Below, piece after piece: positions 43,505-51,997 of a stretch of DNA of 54,221 nt. Under the pieces are notes generated by a model, which saw only the letters and a program-made list of their open reading frames with translations, was not told the origin of the DNA and searched no databases. How positions within the stretch are numbered: the stretch's first letter is position 1; every line of letters begins with the position of its first letter. The translations under genes were made by a program, and so were the position numbers. The stretch lies in assembly GCA_020249045.1 (NCBI GenBank), contig JADCGK010000124.1, positions 1 to 54,221 on the forward strand, read 5' to 3'. Origin of the DNA: Azospirillum sp. GTDB taxonomy: Bacteria; Pseudomonadota; Alphaproteobacteria; CACIAM-22H2.

Positions 43505-44149
43505 TTAATTCGCGGCGAGCACAGGGGCGAGGGTGGCGGCGAAGGACGGCCGCGCGCGCAATGCCGAGACCCAGGCCGCCGTGCGTCGACGCGCGGCCAG
43601 CATGGCGCGCCCGTCCTCGGTACGCGCGATGTAGTCGACCATCGCCCCGCAATAGAGATCGCCGAAATGCGGCGCGTCCGCCGACAACTGTCCGGCGGCG
43701 ATTCCGGCTTCGATCACATCCAGGTGCGCGGCCGTCGCGGTCGCCGCTTCGTCGGCGGCCTTCGCGTCGACAGGCAAGCCGAACAGCGGCGCAAGCACGC
43801 GGTTGAAGAACAGCCTCATCACACCGACGGGGTAGAGATAGTGCTGCGCCACGCCGACGAACTTCCACATGTGCGCGCGCGCGATCGGCGCATCGGGTTG
43901 CAGGGATGGGCCTTCGCCGATCGTATCCGCATAGACCATCAGCGCCGGCGTTTCGTAGAGCGACACCTCCCCGTGCGTCAGCGCCGGCATCTTGCGGAAC
44001 GGATGCAGCGTCGGGTAATCGGGCGCCGCCAGCGCGTCGAGGCCGATTTCGTGGAACGCGATCGGGACGTTCTTTTCGGCGAACGCCATGCGCGCGGCAC
44101 GCACGTTGGGGCTGACGGGGAAGCCGTGGAGTTGCGGCAAGGTGGCCAT
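43505..44149 (-). CDS. Glutathione S-transferase family protein
   Basis: The product (214 aa) has an N-terminal thioredoxin fold (LHGFPVSPNVRAARMAFAEK) and a glutathione-binding segment HGEVSLYETPALMVYADTIG, followed by an all-helical C-terminal domain. It conjugates or reduces electrophiles in the cytoplasm. Divergent HxlR regulator 95 bp away suggests induction by electrophile or redox stress. Confidence 0.9.
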   Translation of the reverse strand: MATLPQLHGFPVSPNVRAARMAFAEKNVPIAFHEIGLDALAAPDYPTLHPFRKMPALTHGEVSLYETPALMVYADTIGEGPSLQPDAPIARAHMWKFVGVAQHYLYPVGVMRLFFNRVLAPLFGLPVDAKAADEAATATAAHLDVIEAGIAAGQLSADAPHFGDLYCGAMVDYIARTEDGRAMLAARRRTAAWVSALRARPSFAATLAPVLAAN

Positions 44150-44244
44150 TGGATCGGTGCCTTCGGTTCGGAGGGCCGGCGTTTCGCCGGGACGCTTTTC
44201 CAGATAGGCTCTGACGCGACCCGCAACTACGGAGAAAAATTGCC

Positions 44245-44583
44245 GTGCCGCCGCCGCGCAAATCGCCGCCCGCGTGCCCGATCGAACGGACCATCGTCGT
44301 CCTTTCAGGCCGATGGAAAGCGATGATCCTTTGGCATCTGTTCGACGCGCCCAAGCGATACACGGACGTCGCGCGACTCATTCCGGCGGTCAGTCAGCGC
44401 GCGCTGACCCAAGCCTTGCGCGAACTCGAGTCCGACGGCGTCATCCATCGCGACGGGACGCGATGGACGGTGAGTGCGCTGGGCAAGCGCTTGCGCCCGA
44501 CCCTCGGCGCCATGATGGAATGGGGCGAGACCCATCGGCTTTGGAGCGCAACGCGGGACGCGACCAGATCGGCGGGCGACTGA
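44245..44583 (+). CDS. HxlR-family transcriptional regulator
   Basis: A 112-residue winged-helix regulator. The conserved N-terminal cysteine is present (ACPIERTIVVLSGRWKAMIL, Cys11), as in the redox- and aldehyde-sensing members YodB, HypR and HxlR. The recognition region is YTDVARLIPAVSQRALTQAL. The start is GTG with ggag about 10 bases upstream. It likely controls the divergent GST/NTF2-like pair; that is inference from position. The terminator copy 2 follows it. Confidence 0.92.
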   Translation: MPPPRKSPPACPIERTIVVLSGRWKAMILWHLFDAPKRYTDVARLIPAVSQRALTQALRELESDGVIHRDGTRWTVSALGKRLRPTLGAMMEWGETHRLWSATRDATRSAGD

Positions 44584-44601
44584 AGGCGCCCCAAAGAAAA
44601 A

Positions 44602-44633
44602 CCCCGCCGGATCGCTCCGGCGGGGTTCTGTTT
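44602..44633. terminator. Bidirectional intrinsic terminator (copy 2)
   Basis: Same 24-base stem-loop as at 42994-43017 (44602-44625), with A-rich left flank (AAAGAAAA) and TTCTGTTTTG on the right. It lies between the convergent HxlR and atpF genes and can serve both. Confidence 0.9.
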
Positions 44634-44651
44634 TGCGGATACCGGCCGCGC

Positions 44652-45140
44652 TCAGTTCAGCCGGCTCGGCAGCGCCTTGACCGCCTGGTCGATCAGCGCG
44701 TCCTGGCGCCCGCGATCGAGGCCCTGCGCCAAAAGCTTCTGCGTCGCCGCCATGGCGAGATCGACGGCGGCACCGCGAACTTCGGCCGTGGCTTGCGCCT
44801 CGGCCTGCGCGATGCGCTGCATGGCCATTTCCTCGCGGCGCGAGAGCGAGGCCTGCAGATCCGCCTCGGCCTTGGCGGCGAGGCGCGCGGCCTCGTCCTT
44901 GGCCCGGGCGACGATCTCGTCGGCCTGCTTCATCGCGTCCTGATGCTTGGCCGTGTACTCGGCCAGCAGCTTCTCGGCCTGGGCGCGCAACGCGGCGGCT
45001 TCGTCGAGATCCTTGCGGATGCGCTCCGCGCGCGCGTCGAGCCCGCCGAGGATCGCGTTCTTGGCCGGCGTCCACGCGAAATAGAACAGCACGACGATGG
45101 CGAGTGCGGTCCAGGTGTAGGGATTCTCGAGGAACGACAT
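44652..45140 (-). CDS. atpF: F0 ATP synthase subunit b
   Basis: The product (162 aa) has one N-terminal membrane helix (TWTALAIVVLFYFAWTP) and a long amphipathic helix rich in Ala, Glu, Arg, Lys, forming the peripheral stalk. It is the last gene of the F0 operon and lies 13 bp after the b' gene; the b/b' pair is typical of photosynthetic and alphaproteobacterial enzymes. The start at 45140 (MSFLENPYTW) fits the family; longer starts run antisense-like through atpF'. Confidence 0.93.
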   Translation of the reverse strand: MSFLENPYTWTALAIVVLFYFAWTPAKNAILGGLDARAERIRKDLDEAAALRAQAEKLLAEYTAKHQDAMKQADEIVARAKDEAARLAAKAEADLQASLSRREEMAMQRIAQAEAQATAEVRGAAVDLAMAATQKLLAQGLDRGRQDALIDQAVKALPSRLN

Positions 45141-45153
45141 CGGACGTGCTCCT

Positions 45154-45636
45154 TCAGCCGCGCGCCGCGGCGGCGGCGGCCTTCGCGTCGGCCGGGTTGA
45201 CCGACAGGCCCGCGAGCTTGCGCGCGGCGTCGGCGGCGATTTCGCCGGCCAAAGCTTCGACGTTGGCGAGGGCGGCTTTGCGCGCGTCGGCGATGCGCGC
45301 TTCGGCCGACTTGATCTTGTCGGCGAGCTGGGCTGCCTGGGCGGCGGAGCGTTCGGCCGCCTGCTTGGCGTTGGCGGCCTCGGTTTCGGCGCGCACGGTC
45401 TGGGCCTTCGCACGGCTTTCGGCGAGCGCTTTTTCGTAGGCGGCGACCATCTTGTCGGTCTCGCCCTTCAAGGCGCCCGCGCGGGCGAGATCGCCCTCGA
45501 TCGTCTTTTCGCGCGCCTCGATGGCGCCGCCCAGCTTGGGCAGCACGGCGCTGGAAAGCACGTAGTAGAAGATCGCGAAGATGACCAGGAGCCAGAAGAT
45601 TTGGCTCGCGAACCAGGTCGGGTCGAATTGCGGCAT
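45154..45636 (-). CDS. atpG: F0 ATP synthase subunit b'
   Basis: A 160-residue second b-type stalk subunit. It starts MPQFDPTWFASQIFWLLVIF, with a single membrane helix at about 10-32, followed by a long charged helix (KSAEARIADARKAALANVEA). The FDPTWFASQIFWL start is a hallmark of alphaproteobacterial b'. It lies between atpE and atpF. Confidence 0.94.
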   Translation of the reverse strand: MPQFDPTWFASQIFWLLVIFAIFYYVLSSAVLPKLGGAIEAREKTIEGDLARAGALKGETDKMVAAYEKALAESRAKAQTVRAETEAANAKQAAERSAAQAAQLADKIKSAEARIADARKAALANVEALAGEIAADAARKLAGLSVNPADAKAAAAAARG

Positions 45637-45706
45637 GGCCGGTTCCCGTTCGGGAGAAAAGGGGCCGGGCCCGTCGCGCGTCGCCGCGCGCCGGGCCCGG
45701 AAGACG

Positions 45707-45931
45707 TCAGGACACGAAGATCAGGATCGCGATGACGAAGGCGAGCAGCGCGATGAACTCGGTGACCGCGAAGCCGATGTAGGCGAAAACCTGCACGTTG
45801 TCCTTGGCGGCCGGGTTGCGGGCGACCGAGGCGATCAGGCTGGCCCACACCGAACCCACGCCGATGCCGGCGCCGATCATGCCGATGGCGGCGAGGCCCA
45901 TGCCGATAAGCTTAGCTGCAGCTGCGTCCAT
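45707..45931 (-). CDS. atpE: F0 ATP synthase subunit c
   Basis: The product (74 aa) is the rotor-ring proteolipid with two membrane helices. The polar loop is ARNPAAKDNV and the proton-carrying glutamate lies in FAVTEFIALLAFVIAIL. The first helix has the GAGIGVG glycine pattern. A carboxylate in a proton-type setting indicates H+ coupling rather than Na+. Confidence 0.97.
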   Translation of the reverse strand: MDAAAAKLIGMGLAAIGMIGAGIGVGSVWASLIASVARNPAAKDNVQVFAYIGFAVTEFIALLAFVIAILIFVS

Positions 45932-46012
45932 ATCCGTGTTCCTTCTTTCCTAGGGTTTACCGGTCGCTTTCCTCCCTCGGCGGTCCACAGGGTCGGGCCG
46001 AGGGAAGGGCGC

Positions 46013-46747
46013 TCAGTGCAGGTTGATCGCGTCGTTCAGATAGATGCACGACAGGATCGTGAAGATGTAGGCCTGGAGGGCCGCGATGAAGAACTCGAGC
46101 GCGGTGATGCCCACCAGCACCGAGAACGGCACCACGCCGGGCAGCACGAAGAAGGCGCCCAGCGAGATCACGAAGCCCGCGAAGATCTTCAGGATGATGT
46201 GGCCGACCGTCATGTTGGCGAACAGTCGGACCGACAGCGACACGGGCCGCGACAGATACGAGACGACCTCGATGGGGATCAGGATCGGGGCGGTCGCCAA
46301 GGGCGCGCCGTGCGGGAAGAACAGCGAGAAGAAATGCGTGCCGTGGCGCGCGATGCCGATCGCCGTGATGACCACGAAGATGATCAGCGCCATCGTGAAG
46401 GTCACGACGATATGGCTCGTGAAGGTGAACGAGCCGGGGATCATGCCGGCGAGGTTGCCGAACAGCACGAACATGAACAGGGTGAAGAAGAACGGGAAGT
46501 AGCGCTTGCCCTCGTCGCCGACGTTCTCGCGCACCATCCCGGCGATGAACTCGTACAGCACCTCGGCGGCCGATTGCATGCGACCCGGAACGATGCGCGC
46601 CCCCGAAGCGGCCGAGACCAGGAAGAACGTCGCGGCCGCGACGGCGAGCGTCATCCACAGCGCCGAATTCGTGAACGCGAGATTGAGCCCCGCGATTTCG
46701 ATGGGAACGATCGGCTTGATCTGGAATTGATCGAGAGGGCTCGCCAC
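46013..46747 (-). CDS. atpB: F0 ATP synthase subunit a
   Basis: A 244-residue membrane protein that forms the proton half-channels. Seen: SPLDQFQIKPIVPIEIAGLN at the start, the essential arginine in SRPVSLSVRLFANMTVGHII, and AALQAYIFTILSCIYLNDAI at the end. The start is GTG at 46747 with ggag 9 bases upstream; earlier in-frame starts would run into atpI. Confidence 0.95.
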   Translation of the reverse strand: MASPLDQFQIKPIVPIEIAGLNLAFTNSALWMTLAVAAATFFLVSAASGARIVPGRMQSAAEVLYEFIAGMVRENVGDEGKRYFPFFFTLFMFVLFGNLAGMIPGSFTFTSHIVVTFTMALIIFVVITAIGIARHGTHFFSLFFPHGAPLATAPILIPIEVVSYLSRPVSLSVRLFANMTVGHIILKIFAGFVISLGAFFVLPGVVPFSVLVGITALEFFIAALQAYIFTILSCIYLNDAINLH

Positions 46748-46760
46748 GTCGGGAACTCCG

Positions 46761-47090
46761 TCAGAGTCGTTTCGTTTCGTTTTGCGGCTTCGCGCTCGCG
46801 CGCTCCGCCACTTTGATCGCATTGCGCATGCCGGCGCCTGCGCCGAGCACGAGAAACACGAGCGTCAGCCACGGCGAGGTGCCGAGCCAGCGGTCGAGCA
46901 CGAATCCCATGCCCGTTCCGACGGCCAGCGTGGCCAGCATCTCCACCGAGATGCGGAACCCCAAGCCCATTTGCCCCGTTTCGCGACCCGCTCGGCCGGC
47001 GGAACTCCGCTCCGCCTTGCCGCGCCGCGCGTTCAGCGCGTCGACTTGGGCCTGAAGCTCGTCGATGGCCCGCTTGTCGCGGTCGTCCAT
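46761..47090 (-). CDS. atpI: ATP synthase assembly protein AtpI/AtpZ
   Basis: The product (109 aa) has a short coiled N-terminus (IDELQAQVDALNARRGK) and two membrane helices around GFRISVEMLATLAVGTGMGF and WLTLVFLVLGAGAGMRNAIK. AtpI-type proteins help assemble the c-ring and may transport magnesium. The start at 47090 has GGAG nine bases before it; a longer start is less likely. It heads the F0 operon under a consensus promoter. Confidence 0.9.
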   Translation of the reverse strand: MDDRDKRAIDELQAQVDALNARRGKAERSSAGRAGRETGQMGLGFRISVEMLATLAVGTGMGFVLDRWLGTSPWLTLVFLVLGAGAGMRNAIKVAERASAKPQNETKRL

Positions 47091-47173
47091 GGCAAGCTCC
47101 GAACGTGTCGCACTCGGGGAAAACGGTTGAAAAGACAGAAGAATCCGCCTCTTCACCCGGCTGACGGGCGCGG

Positions 47174-47202
47174 ACAATAGGGGCCGACCCGCCCCCTGTC
47201 AA
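47174..47202 (-). promoter_or_regulatory. Consensus promoter of the F0 ATP synthase operon
   Basis: On the minus strand TTGACA (47202-47197) and TATTGT (47179-47174) are separated by exactly 17 bp. This is the best housekeeping promoter in the window. The expected start point near 47167 leaves a leader of about 77 nt before atpI. Confidence 0.75.
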
Positions 47203-47244
47203 GGTCCGCGAGCGGCGCTCAACCCCTTGATTCCGCTTTGGATT

Positions 47245-50200
47245 TCAGGCGGTCGCGCGGAGCTTCTCGGCCTGGCGCATATCGACCGAAACCAGGGTCG
47301 AAACGCCGCGTTCGGCCATCGTCACGCCGAACAGGCGGTCCATCTTGGCCATGGTCAGGCGGTGGTGGGTCACCACGATGAAGCGCACACCCGACGACCG
47401 CGCGATCTCATCCAACAGCGTGCAGAACCGATCCACGTTGGCGTCGTCCAACGGCGCGTCGACTTCGTCCATCACGCAGATCGGCGCGGGGTTGGTCAGG
47501 AACACCGCGAAAAGCAGCGAAAGCGCCGTCAGCGCCTGTTCGCCGCCCGACAGCAGCGTCAGGGATTGCAGCTTCTTGCCCGGCGGACTCGCCATGATGT
47601 CGAGACCCGCCTCGAGCGGATCGTCGATCACCTGTCCGTCGGGGCCCATCACCGGCACCCAGGTCAGATGCGCTCGCCCGCCGCCGAACAGACGGCCGAA
47701 CAACTCCTGGAAGTGCTTGTCGACCGCTTCGAAGGCCGCGCGCAGGCGCTCGCGCCCTTCCTTGTTCAGTTGCGAGATTCCCCCGCGCAGCTTGGCGATC
47801 GCCTGGACCAGGTCTTCCTTCTCGGCGTTCATGCCCGCGATTTGGGCTTCGACTTCCTCGGCCTCCTGCTCGGCGCGCAGGTTCACCGGGCCCATGTTGT
47901 CGCGTTCCTTGATCAGGCGCTCGAGGCGGTTTTCGATCTGCTCCAACCCCGGCAATTCGTCGGCCGGATCGACCATGCCCGCGGCGAGGCAGGCATCGGG
48001 CGCGCAGTCCAGGCGTTCGCGGATCGTCGCGGTCAGCGCGGCTTCGTTGGCGGCCTGCTGCTCGGCGTGGGCTTCGGCGCGCACGCGGTCCTCGCGCGCT
48101 TCCATCAGCGCGGACTCGACGGCCTTGAGCGCGCGGTCGGCCTCCAGCACGGCGCTCTCCGCGGTTTGCAGCTTGTCCGCGGCCGCGCGACGCAAGGCTT
48201 CGACCTCGTGCGTCTTGTCGAGCAGCGCCGAACGCTCGGCGGCGATCTCGCCCGGCCGGGCGGAGAGCGACTCGCGCTCGGCGGCGGTCGTCGCGATGCG
48301 GCCGTCCAACGCCTCGATCTGCGCCTTCGCACCATCCTCGCGGCGCGTCCATTCGCCCTGCTCGTGACCGATGGCCACGCGCCGGCGTTCGCGGCCGTCG
48401 CGCTCGCGCACCAGACGTTGGGCGGTCGCCTCGCGCTCGGCCAGATCCTTGCGCGCCTGGGACAGCGATTGGCGGTCTTCGGCGAGTTTGGCGCGCGCTT
48501 GGGCGGGATCGGGGATTTCGGCGAAACGCGCCTCGGCGGCGGTTTTGCGCGTTTCGAACTCGGCGGCTTCGGCGGACAGACGCTCGATCTGTTCGACCAG
48601 CGTGGTGCGCTTTTCCGAACGCGTCTCGGTCTCGCGCTGGATCTGCACGATGCGCGCGCGCGCGGCATCGATCGCGGCCTGGGCGGATTTCGCGCCCTGG
48701 CGCGCGGCTTGGTCGGCGGCGTCGGCGGCCTTGGCCGCCTCTTGCGCGGCGCCCGCACGCAGCTTGGCGCCGTGCGCGATTTCGCGCGCGCGCAGCACCT
48801 GGGTTTCGAGCGCTTCGAGGCGGTTGCGCAGTTCGAGCGTTTCGGCCGCGCGGGCGACTTCCGCGCCGGTGTGCACGAGCCCGTCCCAGCGCCAAACGGC
48901 GCCGTCGCGCGTGACCAGACGCTGGCCTTGGGCGAGTTGCGGGGCAAGCGCCTCGGCTTCGCGCGCGTCCGCCACGAGGCCGATCTGGGCCAAGCGCCGG
49001 GCCAGGGCTGCGGGGGCCTGCACGAACTGGTCGAGTGCCGCCGCACCCAGCGGCAGCGGCGCGGGCGTGCCGGCGATGTCGAGTTCGCGCCAATGATGCG
49101 GCGCGTTCGCGTCGAGCGCTGCGGCAAGATCCTCGCCCAACGCCGCCCCCAGCGCCTTTTCGTAGCCGGGTGCGACGCGGATCGCGTCCATCGCGGGCGC
49201 GAATTGCCGGTCCTTGCCGCGCGCGGCGGCGAGCGCGCGCGCGATCCCCTGGCGTTCGCCGTCGAGCTTGGCGAATTCCGCATCGGCCTCGCGCGCGGCT
49301 TCGCGCGCGCCGAACTCCTCCTCCTGTGCCGCGCGGCGCGCCGCTTCGGCGTCCTCCGCGCGCGACACGGCGAGGTTCAGCTTTTCGTCCGCGTCGGCGA
49401 GCGCGCGTTCGGCGAGGTCGCGGGCTTCGTCGGCGCCGGACAATTCGGTTTCCAGGCGCGTCTTTTCCGCCTCGATGACCGCGCGGCGCTCGGCCAAGCG
49501 CGCAAGGCGCGCGCCCAGATCGCCGATTTCGCGCGTCAACGCGCCGCGTTCGGATTCGGCTTGGGCGACGGCTTCGGTCGCGCGGGCGAGTTCCTCGTCC
49601 AGCGCTTCGACGGCGTCGCGGCGGCGGGCGATATCCGCGTCGAGATCGCGGGCCTCTTCGTCGGCGGCCACGTCGGCTTGGGCGAGTTCGTCGATTTCGG
49701 CGACGAGCCGCGCTTGGGCGGCGGCGGCGTCCGCGATGCGGGCTTCCTCGCGCGCCTTGTCGGCGGCGAGCTGCGCGCTTTGCCCGTCCAGCCGCTCGAT
49801 TTGCGCGGCGATGCGCGCCTCCTCGGCGGCCAATTGCTCGGCGGCCATCTGCAGGCGCGCGAGTGCCGCGGCGGCTTCCGCCTCCTCCTGGCGCAAGGCG
49901 GGCAGGGCGGCTTGGGCCTCGGCCACGACCGTGGCGGCGTGCGCGGCTTTGGTCGTGATCTCGACCACCAGCGCCTCGGCTTCCTTCTGGCGCGCCTGCG
50001 CGGCCAGCGTTTCGGCCGTTTGGGCCTGCCAACGCAAATGGAACAGGATCGCCTCGGCGCGGCGCACGAGGTCGCTCATGTTGCGGTAGCGCGCGGCCTG
50101 GCGGGCTTGCTTCTTGAGGCTGTCGAGCTGGGTCGCCAGCGTCGTGAGCACGTCGTCCAACCGCGCGAGATTCTGTTCGGCGCCGCGCAGCTTCAATTCG

Positions 50201-50739
50201 GCTTCGTGCCGGCGCGAATGCAGACCCGTGATGCCCGCGGCCTCTTCGAGGATCTGCCGGCGTTCGGCAGGCTTGGCCTGGATCAGCGCGCCGATGCGGC
50301 CCTGGCTGACCAGCGAGGGCGAATGCGCGCCCGAGCCCACGTCCTGGAAAAACAGCTGCACGTCGCGCGCGCGCACTTCGCGCCCGCCGATGCGATAGGC
50401 CGAGCCCTTCTCGCGCTCGATCCGCCGCACGACGTCGAAATCGGTCATGTCGTTGTAGGCGGCCGGCGCCTTGCGCTCGGGATTTTCGACGTGCAGCGCA
50501 ACTTCGGCGACGTTGCGCGCAGGCCGGCTCGACGTGCCCGCGAAAATCACGTCGTCCATCTCGCCGCCGCGCAGCTGCTTGACCCGTGTTTCGCCCATCA
50601 CCCAGCGCAGCGCTTCGACCAGGTTCGACTTCCCGCAGCCATTGGGGCCGACGATCCCGGTCAGGCCCGGCTCGATGGCGAACTCCGTCGGTTCGACGAA
50701 GGATTTGAAGCCGGACAGGCGCAGCTTGGCGAAATGCAT
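47245..50739 (-). CDS. smc: Chromosome segregation protein SMC
   Basis: A 1164-residue SMC ATPase that organises and segregates the chromosome with ScpA/ScpB. Walker A GPNGCGKSNLVEALRWVMGE (31-38 core), the ABC signature LLSGGEQALTALSLLFAVFL and Walker B ICVMDEVDAPLDDANVDRF are visible. Long coiled coils flank a hinge at about 480-630. The N-terminus MHFAKLRLSGFKSFVEPTEF fixes the start at 50739. It lies downstream of the dsbA-like gene (17 bp), an order typical of alphaproteobacteria. Confidence 0.97.
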   Translation of the reverse strand: MHFAKLRLSGFKSFVEPTEFAIEPGLTGIVGPNGCGKSNLVEALRWVMGETRVKQLRGGEMDDVIFAGTSSRPARNVAEVALHVENPERKAPAAYNDMTDFDVVRRIEREKGSAYRIGGREVRARDVQLFFQDVGSGAHSPSLVSQGRIGALIQAKPAERRQILEEAAGITGLHSRRHEAELKLRGAEQNLARLDDVLTTLATQLDSLKKQARQAARYRNMSDLVRRAEAILFHLRWQAQTAETLAAQARQKEAEALVVEITTKAAHAATVVAEAQAALPALRQEEAEAAAALARLQMAAEQLAAEEARIAAQIERLDGQSAQLAADKAREEARIADAAAAQARLVAEIDELAQADVAADEEARDLDADIARRRDAVEALDEELARATEAVAQAESERGALTREIGDLGARLARLAERRAVIEAEKTRLETELSGADEARDLAERALADADEKLNLAVSRAEDAEAARRAAQEEEFGAREAAREADAEFAKLDGERQGIARALAAARGKDRQFAPAMDAIRVAPGYEKALGAALGEDLAAALDANAPHHWRELDIAGTPAPLPLGAAALDQFVQAPAALARRLAQIGLVADAREAEALAPQLAQGQRLVTRDGAVWRWDGLVHTGAEVARAAETLELRNRLEALETQVLRAREIAHGAKLRAGAAQEAAKAADAADQAARQGAKSAQAAIDAARARIVQIQRETETRSEKRTTLVEQIERLSAEAAEFETRKTAAEARFAEIPDPAQARAKLAEDRQSLSQARKDLAEREATAQRLVRERDGRERRRVAIGHEQGEWTRREDGAKAQIEALDGRIATTAAERESLSARPGEIAAERSALLDKTHEVEALRRAAADKLQTAESAVLEADRALKAVESALMEAREDRVRAEAHAEQQAANEAALTATIRERLDCAPDACLAAGMVDPADELPGLEQIENRLERLIKERDNMGPVNLRAEQEAEEVEAQIAGMNAEKEDLVQAIAKLRGGISQLNKEGRERLRAAFEAVDKHFQELFGRLFGGGRAHLTWVPVMGPDGQVIDDPLEAGLDIMASPPGKKLQSLTLLSGGEQALTALSLLFAVFLTNPAPICVMDEVDAPLDDANVDRFCTLLDEIARSSGVRFIVVTHHRLTMAKMDRLFGVTMAERGVSTLVSVDMRQAEKLRATA

Positions 50740-50756
50740 CGGATTCCCCTTGTTCC

Positions 50757-51380
50757 CTACCGCGCGCCGGCGAGCGGACGCAGCGCGCGGTCGAGTTCTT
50801 CGTAGCTCATGCCGCCGCGATGGACGGTGCCGTTGATCACGATGGTGGGCGTGGCTTGCACGCGGTGTTCGCGCTCGCCGGTCATCGTCTGGGCGAGCAC
50901 TTCGTTCTGCACGGACGTATCGGCGAGGCATTGGTCGATCTGGGCGTCGGCCATGCCGCCCAAGCGCGCGAGCCGGCGCAACGCCTGGGTCATCTGATCG
51001 GGCGTGCCGCGCGTCCAATTGGCCTGCTGGCCGAAGAACACGTCGAGGAACGCGAAGAACCGGTCCGGGCCCGCGCAGCGCGCGAGCATGTGCGCGTTGA
51101 GCGCCATCCGGTCGAGCGGGAAGTCGCGGAACACGAACTTGAGCCGGCCCGTATCGACGTATTCCGTCTTCAGGCGGGGCAGAACATCAGCGTGGAACCG
51201 CGCGCAATGCGGGCAGGTCATCGAGGCGTATTCGATCAAAGTGACCGGCGCGTTGGGCGCGCCGATAACGAAATCGAGCCCCTCGCGCCGCGGCCCGTTT
51301 TGCGCCGCCGCCGCCGTCGAAAAGCCGAGGCAGATCAAGGCCAAAAAGCCAAAGAATGCCGAAATGTGCCGGTTCGTCAT
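50757..51380 (-). CDS. DsbA-family periplasmic thiol oxidoreductase
   Basis: The product (207 aa) has a signal peptide (AFFGFLALICLGFSTAAAA) and a DsbA-type thioredoxin domain with an inserted helical region. The active site is EYASMTCPHCARFHADVLP (CPHC), and VQATPTIVINGTVHRGG supplies the cis-proline. Its position between dciA and smc is conserved in alphaproteobacteria, although no functional tie to chromosome segregation is known. ATG 51380 is preferred over an upstream GTG at 51392. Confidence 0.9.
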   Translation of the reverse strand: MTNRHISAFFGFLALICLGFSTAAAAQNGPRREGLDFVIGAPNAPVTLIEYASMTCPHCARFHADVLPRLKTEYVDTGRLKFVFRDFPLDRMALNAHMLARCAGPDRFFAFLDVFFGQQANWTRGTPDQMTQALRRLARLGGMADAQIDQCLADTSVQNEVLAQTMTGEREHRVQATPTIVINGTVHRGGMSYEELDRALRPLAGAR

Positions 51381-51478
51381 CGGTCCACCCACAAGATGTT
51401 GTGATGCTATCGAGCCCGGCCCCCCGTCACAAGACCCGGGTACGGTTGGGGATAAATGGGGCTAGGTTCCGGCCGAAT

Positions 51479-51970
51479 CTAGGCTTTTCGGCGTCGCCCG
51501 CGGACCATGTCGCCGCCCAGCCGGCGCAAGGCTTGGCGCAGGTCCGGATCGGGGACCGACTCGACGATCCGGTCGAGTCGGGCGGCCTCCCGTTCGGACA
51601 AAGGCGGGGGCGGCGGGGCGGGGGGCTCGGCCGCCCCCGGCAGCGGCCCTTGGACGAAGCGCAAGCGCTCCACCGCGCGATAGCCGACGAATGCGTTGAT
51701 CCGTTCGATCAATTGCGGGGTCAGGTGCTGAAGTTCCATCGCCATGCCTGCGCCGACGCGCAAGGCGAGCGTGCCGGCCGCGCGCGGGGCGTCCACGCCT
51801 TTGGGCGGCGGCGGCGGGGCGGAGAGCTTCTCGGGCAGGCAGCACGCGGCGATTTCGTGCCCCACGATGTTGGGCCACTCGGCGATCAAGGTCGCGAACG
51901 CGGCTCCCCGGCGCTTGAGCGCTTCCTTGGTCATGCGCGGGACTTGCGCGCCGATCGCTTTGAGGGCCAT
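51479..51970 (-). CDS. DciA-like DUF721 protein
   Basis: A 163-residue DUF721 protein. The core is FATLIAEWPNIVGHEIAACC, LALRVGAGMAMELQHLTPQL and INAFVGYRAVERLRFVQGPL, which forms the KH-like DciA domain. DciA loads the replicative helicase in bacteria lacking DnaC/DnaI. A Pro-rich stretch and an Arg-rich C-terminus follow. It is divergent from mutY with 27 bp between starts, a conserved alphaproteobacterial arrangement. Confidence 0.88.
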   Translation of the reverse strand: MALKAIGAQVPRMTKEALKRRGAAFATLIAEWPNIVGHEIAACCLPEKLSAPPPPPKGVDAPRAAGTLALRVGAGMAMELQHLTPQLIERINAFVGYRAVERLRFVQGPLPGAAEPPAPPPPPLSEREAARLDRIVESVPDPDLRQALRRLGGDMVRGRRRKA

Positions 51971-51997
51971 GTGGCCAAGATACGCTACGATCCGGTC

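Noticed and set aside
47227-50805. A 1192-codon open frame antisense to smc
   Set aside because: It mirrors the SMC codon pattern in high-GC DNA, is Arg/Gly/Ala-rich and shows no family motif, while the smc strand has Walker A, signature and Walker B motifs.
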